The translations under genes and the position numbers were made by a program. Of a stretch of 7,421 bases of DNA, positions 1-4,819 are shown piece by piece (positions within the stretch are counted from its first letter, which is position 1; the number at the start of each line of letters is the position of its first letter). This DNA is from Blastocatellia bacterium. GTDB lineage: Bacteria > Acidobacteriota > Blastocatellia > Pyrinomonadales > Pyrinomonadaceae. Below the pieces are notes generated by a model, which worked only from the letters and a program-made list of their open reading frames with translations, was not told the origin of the DNA and did not search any database. The stretch covers positions 1 to 7,421 of the forward strand of contig PSRF01000155.1 of assembly GCA_003175865.1 (NCBI GenBank), given 5' to 3'.

Positions 1-662
1 AAAGAGTTAAAAAACTTAGTTGCGTGAAAGCTAAAGATCTCGGCATCGCCGAAGCATCCGATCATCGTTCCTTCGTAAGAACATCCTAGAGCGTGTGCGG
101 AGTCGAAGATCAGTTTAAGGCCGCGTCTGTCTGCTATTTCAGATAAGGCTTCGACATCACAGGGTCGCCCCCAAACATGGACACCAATTATTCCGCTGGT
201 GCGCGGTGTCACCGCTTGCAACACTCGTTTCGGATCGAGATTGTGCGTAAGAGGATCGATGTCGCAGAAAACTGGAATTAATGCTTGCCATTGAACTGCG
301 TGTGCTGTGGCTACAAAGGTGAATGAGGGAACAATCACTTCACCTCTTAATTCCAATGCCCGGATGACAATCTCAATTGCAACGGTTGCGTTGCACATCG
401 CTATGCAGTGCTTGACACCTATGTATTCTGCAAGGCGCTGCTCGAGCTCCTGGACGTACGGCCCATTGTTGCTTAGCCAACGACGATCCAGGAGGCTATT
501 GATACGTGCCATCAGACGCTCGCGGTCGCCAATGTTCGGTCGTCCCACGTGAAGTTGCTCGCTAAAGGCAGGAGCCCCTCCAAATATGGCTAAGCGAGTT
601 AGATCATCTTTCGACAAATTTTTTCCCGTGCGGCTCAGTTCGGTCTGGTCGTACGTTCTCAC
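1..662 (-). CDS. DegT/DnrJ/EryC1/StrS-family PLP-dependent sugar aminotransferase, 3' end cut by window
   Basis: This family transfers an amino group, usually from glutamate, to a keto-sugar nucleotide, making amino sugars for surface glycans in the cytoplasm. Some 220 residues are visible. The N-terminal signature LAIFGGAPAF lies at about residues 24-33, the cofactor-loop motif NATVA at 91-95 and PSFTFVATAHAV at 112-123. FDSAHALG carries the PLP-ring Asp (D187), and SFHATKFFNSF at the window edge carries the Schiff-base Lys (K216). Family members are usually 360-400 residues, so the C-terminal domain lies beyond position 1. The start is a GTG at 662 that overlaps the TGA of the methyltransferase gene (GTGA), which suggests translational coupling; there is no clear Shine-Dalgarno. 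A TTG at 617 is an alternative that would leave a more typical N-terminus. The family call is firm. The exact sugar substrate cannot be told from this part. Confidence 0.93.
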   Translation of the reverse strand, partial: MRTYDQTELSRTGKNLSKDDLTRLAIFGGAPAFSEQLHVGRPNIGDRERLMARINSLLDRRWLSNNGPYVQELEQRLAEYIGVKHCIAMCNATVAIEIVIRALELRGEVIVPSFTFVATAHAVQWQALIPVFCDIDPLTHNLDPKRVLQAVTPRTSGIIGVHVWGRPCDVEALSEIADRRGLKLIFDSAHALGCSYEGTMIGCFGDAEIFSFHATKFFNS

Positions 663-1408
663 TTTTGAAAAATCCACAATTTGAGCCTGGAGAATTTGGA
701 ACCAAATCCGAGTAATGCGTCAGTCGTGGACATAGCGGCCAATCGGTTAAACTCGCAGTCCCAGTTCAGAGTTTGGTCAAGAGCGGGACGAATGCCTCTG
801 GTAAGTAGGAAATAAGTTCCTAGACCGTCTTCGTCAACGAGCTCGAATCCGTTTTGAGCCATGAAGCTTACAAGGGCTTCGTCGTCGAAGAATAGATTGT
901 GCCATTTGACTGGTATGGGTTCGAGGTTCCAGGCTGCGCGAAATTCATTGAGCGAATCAACTCCTTGTTGACTACCTTCCAGCATTAAGAATCGACCGAC
1001 TTTCCTCAATCTTCTCATTAAATCAAGGAGCACCCTTTGTTGTGAGGGCCAGTCCGTCAGGTTGATTAAGAATCTCTGCGATACGATGATGTCGTAGTCG
1101 TAATCAAGTTCGTATGTTCCAAGAAAATCAACTTGTTTCAAAGTAACATTCTCATACTGGCGCAGCCTCTCCCGTGCCTTTTGAAGTCTTGTGTCCGAGA
1201 AGTCGACGGCATGGACGACCGTGCCAGTCAAGGAAGCGTACGCTAATGTCCCTTCACCCTCGCCACATCCAGCGTCGAGGATTTTTGCGCCAATCGGGAT
1301 TCGCCGCTGGATCACTTCGATTTCCGCATTCAGCAAGTGTTTGTCATACATCGACTCCACTGCGACATCGTTCCAATACGCCAGCACTTGATCTTGGTTG
1401 TGTATCAT
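659..1408 (-). CDS. Class I SAM-dependent methyltransferase, surface-polysaccharide context
   Basis: The protein has 249 residues with a Rossmann-type SAM-binding fold near the N-terminus. Motif I is ILDAGCGEGEGT (residues 43-54), the ribose-binding acidic residue is probably D69 in VVHAVDFS, D94 in KQVDF fits the adenine-contact position, and YDIIVSQRFLINL (105-117) fits motif IV. The remaining 130 or so residues, with a Trp- and Phe-rich stretch around 160-176, would form the acceptor side. It starts with ATG 9 nt after the TAA of the Wzt-like gene and ends overlapping the aminotransferase start, so it sits inside one operon. The ribosome site is weak (ACGGAATAG just before ATG), again pointing to coupling. 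From context it probably methylates a sugar, either on the nucleotide precursor or at the chain end. A small-molecule or protein substrate is not excluded by sequence alone. Confidence 0.88.
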   Translation of the reverse strand: MIHNQDQVLAYWNDVAVESMYDKHLLNAEIEVIQRRIPIGAKILDAGCGEGEGTLAYASLTGTVVHAVDFSDTRLQKARERLRQYENVTLKQVDFLGTYELDYDYDIIVSQRFLINLTDWPSQQRVLLDLMRRLRKVGRFLMLEGSQQGVDSLNEFRAAWNLEPIPVKWHNLFFDDEALVSFMAQNGFELVDEDGLGTYFLLTRGIRPALDQTLNWDCEFNRLAAMSTTDALLGFGSKFSRLKLWIFQK

Positions 1409-1417
1409 CTATTCCGT

Positions 1418-2734
1418 TTACGAAATGTTATTCATTTCTAGTAGATATTCAGTCTTCCACTCAAGGTCCGGTCGAACTGCCCCTTCCCACTTACCATGCC
1501 AGTCTCCGCGTCTTTCAATCGAATCAAGTACGTTGAAGACCAACGCATCATTCATTGAGAAAATCACTTTACCTTGATCTTCAACCACCAAGAGCAAAAC
1601 CCTGTGAACCCCCTCATTGAGCAGGTTGCCTGGAACGTAGCAGGAACTGCGAAAGAGTCCGACAGGGAATGGTCGTCCGTGCCAGACAGGCTCGCGGACG
1701 GGAAACGAATTGAAGACGGTAATGCCTTGCTCGTTGTACAGGTGTAGACTCAAGTTTAGGTGAGCTTCAGCCACGAAATTCCAGTATTCAAATTCCAACA
1801 CAAATGGAGTTCGAATACTAATGCCGCCACTGGCTGAATCATTGAGAGGTCTAACGCATACTTTATGAATTCTAACTCTGTCGTTCCCGGGTGCGGTTTC
1901 TGGAGAAGCCCAAACTTGTTCCATCCCGATCGATGAGGATGCTGTACCAAGATAATCCTTTACTACCGTGGCGCTTGGACCTTCTTCACAAAGTCGGCCC
2001 TCGTCTAGCCAAATCGTACGCTTGCAGAGGCTTTGGATAGCTGCCATGTTGTGACTGACAAAGAGAACAGTCCTTCCCACACTAGCCACCGCGCTCATCT
2101 TGCCAAGACATTTTGCCTGGAACTCCGCGTCACCAACCGCCAGCACTTCATCCACTAATAGGATTTCAGGTTCCAGGTGAGCAGCGACGGCAAACGCCAG
2201 CCTCATATACATTCCGCTTGAGTAATGTTTGACTGGTGTATCGAGGAACTTGTGGATCTCGGCAAACGTGACTATCTCGTCAAACTTAGTTCCGATCTCA
2301 GCGTTTCTCATTCCCAGCAACGCGCCATTGAGAAAGATGTTTTCTCTACCAGTCAGTTCTGGATGAAAGCCTGTCCCAACTTCTAGAAGGCTTCCAAGTC
2401 GGCCAAACAGTTCCACGCGCCCGACAGTAGGTTCAGTTATCCGCGAGAGGATTTTGAGGAGCGTTGATTTGCCCGCGCCATTCCGTCCGATGATACCAAG
2501 ACATTCCCCGCGACCTACTTCAAAACTGACATCTTTGAGTGCCCACACGCCGTTATCAGAGCCAGTTCCATTGCGCCGCAGCCGCGTCGCTGGTGCGCGC
2601 AACGCCCCCGCCACCGCCTCTCGTAGTGTGTAATACGATCGCTGACGCGCACCTATTAGATAGTGCTTGCTAACTTCGGTGACTCTAACGATGGGGTTCG
2701 TGCAAGTACTCAAAACGCAGGGCTCTTTCAACAC
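1418..2734 (-). CDS. wzt: Wzt-type ABC transporter ATPase with C-terminal polysaccharide-binding domain
   Basis: This is the cytoplasmic ATPase that powers export of a lipid-linked O-antigen or similar glycan with a Wzm-type permease. In 438 residues it shows Walker A GRNGAGKST (83-91), the Wzt/KpsT-type segment TGFHPELTGREN (121-132), the ABC signature YSSGMYMRLA (171-180), Walker B ILLVDEVLAVGD (191-202) and the switch His (FVSHN, H228). Residues from about 272 to the end form a second domain of the Wzt C-terminal beta-sandwich type. It closes with the family's typical GKWEGAVRPDLEW; in studied Wzt proteins this domain binds the modified non-reducing end of the chain. The start is GTG directly after an in-frame TGA. 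The next Met is residue 142, so a non-ATG start is certain, although TTG codons 2 and 8 are alternatives. A roughly 30-residue basic, low-complexity insert (about 30-60) precedes the core fold. The gene lies 80 bp after a secreted-protein gene and 9 nt before a methyltransferase. Confidence 0.95.
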   Translation of the reverse strand: MLKEPCVLSTCTNPIVRVTEVSKHYLIGARQRSYYTLREAVAGALRAPATRLRRNGTGSDNGVWALKDVSFEVGRGECLGIIGRNGAGKSTLLKILSRITEPTVGRVELFGRLGSLLEVGTGFHPELTGRENIFLNGALLGMRNAEIGTKFDEIVTFAEIHKFLDTPVKHYSSGMYMRLAFAVAAHLEPEILLVDEVLAVGDAEFQAKCLGKMSAVASVGRTVLFVSHNMAAIQSLCKRTIWLDEGRLCEEGPSATVVKDYLGTASSSIGMEQVWASPETAPGNDRVRIHKVCVRPLNDSASGGISIRTPFVLEFEYWNFVAEAHLNLSLHLYNEQGITVFNSFPVREPVWHGRPFPVGLFRSSCYVPGNLLNEGVHRVLLLVVEDQGKVIFSMNDALVFNVLDSIERRGDWHGKWEGAVRPDLEWKTEYLLEMNNIS

Positions 2735-2780
2735 TCAAAATTTTGGTGAAGCATAACAAAGACTTGGGTTGTACTGTGAA

Positions 2781-2807
2781 TTGTAAATCCTGACAGGAGC
2801 CGCCTTG
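2781..2807. repeat. Copy 1 of short matching sequences flanking the small secreted-protein gene
   Basis: TTGTAAATCC (2781-2790) and GCCGCCTTG (2799-2807), read on the plus strand, recur in the same order on the other side of the gene at 3290-3299 and 3350-3358. This 80-bp gap also contains the region where a promoter for the wzt-like operon would lie, but no convincing -35/-10 pair was seen. Confidence 0.45.
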
Positions 2808-2814
2808 ACACTCA

Positions 2815-3288
2815 CTAACGCCGCGTGGCTGCGAACGTACCAATCATGGAGCGGAAGCCAATGGGGTTTTCTTCGTCAGTAGCACTGCCTATGAAGATCA
2901 CTTTGCCCGATACCGAATTGTTCGAGTCAAACTTACCTTTGAAGACTAATGTGCCAACTTCTCTGCAACAGGTGCCAATGGGTAACTCGACCTCGCCAGA
3001 AAAGCCTACTCGATCATTAGTAGTTTGCAGCCAGGTTGCTGCGCGCGGGGAGGTTTCCGGCTTTGAGTCGGGGGCGGAATCGAGCAATAGAAAAGTGGCG
3101 GAGCCCTTAGTGTGCGCATCGAAAATCAGATGCATATCGCTTCGTCCCGCAAAAGTGAACTGCACTTGCCAACGTCCGGTCATGTCCATTTCGGTTGCCG
3201 GCGCGACTTGGACAGTGACGAACAACAGCATACATAATGCAGCGAAACAAGATCTTAATTGCGAAAGCCTTTTCTTTATCTCTGTCAT
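2815..3288 (-). CDS. Small secreted protein of unknown function, lipocalin-sized beta-rich
   Basis: The protein has 157 residues. The N-terminus is a classical Sec signal peptide: the basic stretch KKRLSQLR, then a hydrophobic core (about 15-28), then APA with likely cleavage after A31. No lipobox is seen. The mature part begins MDMTGRWQVQF, like the first strand of small beta-barrels, and alternates short hydrophobic strands with polar turns (HLIFDA, GSATFLLLD, RVGFSGEVELP, GTLVFKGKF, GKVIFIG). A vicinal Cys pair (C107-C108) sits in IGTCCREVGTL and looks like the most conserved-type motif. It ends TAG TGA, a tandem stop. The ATG at 3288 has no close Shine-Dalgarno; AGAGGA lies 16 nt away and TTGGGA is nearer. 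A terminator hairpin lies just upstream, so its promoter is unclear. Length and shape suggest a ligand-binding or periplasmic barrel, but no function can be assigned. Confidence 0.82.
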   Translation of the reverse strand: MTEIKKRLSQLRSCFAALCMLLFVTVQVAPATEMDMTGRWQVQFTFAGRSDMHLIFDAHTKGSATFLLLDSAPDSKPETSPRAATWLQTTNDRVGFSGEVELPIGTCCREVGTLVFKGKFDSNNSVSGKVIFIGSATDEENPIGFRSMIGTFAATRR

Positions 3289-3289
3289 G

Positions 3290-3358
3290 TTGTAAATCCC
3301 AAGTCCTCTTAGAGGTAAAAGAAGGCGGCGGCCAATCGTGTTCAGACTGGCCGCCTTG
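3290..3358. repeat. Copy 2 of short matching sequences flanking the small secreted-protein gene
   Basis: TTGTAAATCC (3290-3299) abuts the ATG of the small secreted-protein gene, and GCCGCCTTG (3350-3358) is part of the terminator stem of the beta-helix gene. Between them the palindrome CCTCT-T-AGAGG (3305-3315) overlaps the only AGAGG-type Shine-Dalgarno candidate of the small gene. Confidence 0.45.
3313..3357 (-). terminator. Rho-independent terminator of the beta-helix gene
   Basis: On the minus strand, AAGGCGGCCA pairs with TGGCCGCC, a perfect 8-bp GC-rich core (3348-3355 with 3327-3334) around a 13-nt loop. The stem extends after a short bulge and is followed by TTCTTTT. It starts 25 nt after the TAA at 3383. 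It separates the beta-helix gene from the small secreted-protein gene. Confidence 0.8.
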
Positions 3359-3382
3359 TAGTTTCAGTCAGTAAACCGCACT

Positions 3383-4333
3383 TTAGTTACCTGGTCCAGC
3401 GTTCGTACATCCCGGGCAGCCATCTGTACCGTTGCCAAAGATGGCGTTGTTCGTAAACGTATTAACAGCTCCGTTAGTACTAACCAGCACCCCGTTGGAG
3501 GTGTTGCGGTCGATCTGGTTCTGCGAGAGTTCAGCTCCGGATCCACCAACATTACCGGCATTACCCGCACGGAGGCCATTCCCGCCGTTCACCGAGATCT
3601 GACTGCTCCAAACCGATACGAAAGCAAAGTTTGCTCCGGCAGCATCAACGAAAATGCCGTTAGTGCTGTTATTCGAGAAGACAGAATTGCGTGCAGTTAC
3701 TCTGGACCCTGATCTGGCGTGCAAGCCGTTTGCGTTGCCAGACAATCTGACATTGTCAAGCGTGACCCTAATGGCGTTCGCACCTCCGCTCGTAAATGTA
3801 TTAATGCCATCATTGGTATTGTCCCTGATGACAGTGTTTCTGACATTTAGCTGCAGGTCATCAGTTTCATTTACGGTGATCCCATTGCCGGTACTGAACC
3901 GGAAAATCACACAATCCTCGACGTTCACTGTCTTCGCCTGGAGTATGTTGATACCGTTAATACCGTTGCAGAATCCGTCAAGGGAGAGGCCTCTGATCGT
4001 GATCACGTCAGTCGCGGCGGCATTGATGACGATCCCGTTGACGAGGGAGGCAAGGATCGAGGCAAAAGTACCTGTGCCATCGAGGGTGATTGACTTGGTG
4101 ATTGTGACTGCACCAAAACCACCTGGATCGAGCGCGTCGATTTCACCGCAAGCTGCGGTCTTCGAAATCGCGCCAGCCCATGTCTTACAGGGGGCGGTGC
4201 GGCTACATGGATTAGCATCATCACCTACGCCTGAAACCCACGTGCGTGAGGCTTGGGCCTGGGCGATGGATGCAAACGCGACCGTGAAGATCGCGATCGC
4301 TAACACCTTAATAGTGAACCGGAATTTATTCAT
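3383..4333 (-). CDS. Secreted right-handed parallel beta-helix repeat protein
   Basis: The protein has 316 residues. An in-frame GTG 42 nt upstream would give 330, but ATG 4333 has a strong AAGGAGA 7 nt ahead and begins a proper signal peptide, MNKFRFTIKV plus a hydrophobic core, with AQA sites for cleavage after A26 or A28. The mature N-terminus (ASRTWVSGVGDDANPCSRT, then APCKTWAGA) is typical of a family of pectate-lyase-like beta-helix proteins common in environmental bacteria. C43 and C49 could form a disulfide. Eight NG[ILV] or DGI motifs recur every 23-28 residues (about residues 99 to 281), matching one turn of a beta-helix each. The chain ends in a small Cys-Gly tail, GCPGCTNAGPGN. 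No catalytic residues of polysaccharide lyases were identified, so binding or a structural surface role is as likely as enzyme activity. It is flanked by terminators and probably forms its own transcription unit. Confidence 0.92.
   Translation of the reverse strand: MNKFRFTIKVLAIAIFTVAFASIAQAQASRTWVSGVGDDANPCSRTAPCKTWAGAISKTAACGEIDALDPGGFGAVTITKSITLDGTGTFASILASLVNGIVINAAATDVITIRGLSLDGFCNGINGINILQAKTVNVEDCVIFRFSTGNGITVNETDDLQLNVRNTVIRDNTNDGINTFTSGGANAIRVTLDNVRLSGNANGLHARSGSRVTARNSVFSNNSTNGIFVDAAGANFAFVSVWSSQISVNGGNGLRAGNAGNVGGSGAELSQNQIDRNTSNGVLVSTNGAVNTFTNNAIFGNGTDGCPGCTNAGPGN
3482..4039 (-). repeat. Periodic beta-helix rungs (NG[ILV] motif) in the secreted beta-helix protein
   Basis: The motif N/D-G-hydrophobic occurs at residues 99, 123/126, 150, 175, 202, 225, 252 and 280 of the 316-residue protein (NGIVIN, NGINGINIL, NGITV, DGINTF, NGLHAR, NGIFVD, NGLRAG, NGVLVS). 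The spacings of 23-28 residues are what one turn of a PbH1-type right-handed helix needs. About eight turns are therefore visible. Confidence 0.8.
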
Positions 4334-4340
4334 GTGCGGG

Positions 4341-4347
4341 TCTCCTT
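4341..4347 (-). promoter_or_regulatory. Strong ribosome-binding site of the beta-helix gene
   Basis: On the minus strand AAGGAGA precedes ATG 4333 by 7 nt. It fixes the start at 4333 over the GTG at 4375, which has no such site and would put a Pro/Lys-rich stretch before the signal peptide. It is by far the clearest Shine-Dalgarno in the window. Confidence 0.85.
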
Positions 4348-4459
4348 TTTGGTTTGGACGTTTTGGGGGGCCCACCAGTAGAGGTCGGATGGGTTCCGTT
4401 CACTGTTGCGCCAATTGTCCCCACTAAGTAAGAACTCATTGCCTAAGTCCTTGAAGGAT

Positions 4460-4489
4460 TATTAAGTATGCGTTTGAACTCTCATCCAA
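4460..4489 (-). promoter_or_regulatory. Weak candidate promoter for the beta-helix gene
   Basis: In the 207 bp between the two secreted-protein genes, the minus strand has TTGGAT (4484-4489), 18 nt, then TTAATA (4460-4465) in an AT-rich patch (TACTTAATAAT). This lies just after the upstream terminator, where a promoter is expected. Both boxes are poor matches to the sigma-70 consensus. The rest of this gap shows only a short TCCTT-G-AAGGA palindrome (4448-4458). Confidence 0.2.
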
Positions 4490-4522
4490 AGGAGCGCTCT
4501 GCTGGAGGGCGCTCCTTTTGGA
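4485..4522 (-). terminator. Hairpin terminator of the large secreted-protein gene
   Basis: The arms TCCAAAGGAGCGC (4485-4497) and GCGCTCCTTTTGGA (4509-4522) pair over 13 bp with one bulged A, around an 11-nt loop. The hairpin sits about 20 nt after the stop codon. On the minus strand the 3' arm ends in TTT rather than a long T run. The structure is nearly symmetrical, so it could also act on the plus strand (CTTTT). Confidence 0.8.
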
Positions 4523-4540
4523 CTCATTGATCACCTATGT

Positions 4541-4819
4541 TCAAGTGCAAGGAAGATTGGTGCAGCCTATTGTATTCCTGATGTGATTCGCGGAATTGAT
4601 TAACGGCTGTCCTTGCGCTGATGTTAATTGGCCATTGCCGATGAACGAACTCACCTGACTGATAAAGTCTGACAACTTATTGCAGGCCACATTGGTCTTC
4701 CCCTGGTTAATAGCATCCGACGCAGCAGTGAGCTTGCTAATCAGGCCTTGCTTTTGTGATCCGCTTAGCGGCAATCCGTTAATGGTATTTATCATGTTCT
4801 GTATGACTGCTTGCGGGGT
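4541..4819 (-). other. C-terminal helical tail domain of the large secreted protein
   Basis: The last 92 or so residues differ sharply from the Thr/Gly-rich beta domains before them. They are Ala, Gln, Ile, Leu and Asn rich with heptad-like spacing (VIQNMINTINGLPLSGSQKQ, then GLISKLTAASDAINQG, then KLSDFISQVSSFIGNGQLT, then LINSANHIRNTIGC). This suggests three or four amphipathic helices. Cys residues in NVACNKL, TIGC and LPC could be paired. The pattern resembles FIVAR-like or bundle domains seen at the ends of secreted proteins in some soil phyla, which is recollection, not a search result. Confidence 0.6.

Noticed and set aside
307..552. Plus-strand 81-codon frame inside the aminotransferase gene
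   Set aside because: The minus strand here encodes unmistakable aminotransferase motifs in an uninterrupted frame to the window edge.
1174..1536. Plus-strand 120-codon frame across the methyltransferase/Wzt junction
   Set aside because: It spans parts of two genes with clear motifs on the other strand, and its product is Arg/Ser-rich with no domain.
2825..3295. A 156-codon plus-strand open frame covering the small secreted-protein gene
   Set aside because: The minus frame has a signal peptide and a coherent beta-rich mature sequence. The plus frame has no recognisable domain or export signal and no ribosome site.
4334..4375. GTG at 4375 as start of the beta-helix gene
   Set aside because: It would add 14 residues (GPPKRPNQKGDPH-type) before a signal peptide, and it lies upstream of the strong AAGGAGA that serves ATG 4333.
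3654..4427. A 257-codon plus-strand open frame opposite the beta-helix gene
   Set aside because: It lies antisense to a clear secreted beta-helix gene, has no Shine-Dalgarno, and its product is a low-complexity run of Val, Leu, Pro and Thr, as expected from reading that gene's repeats backwards.
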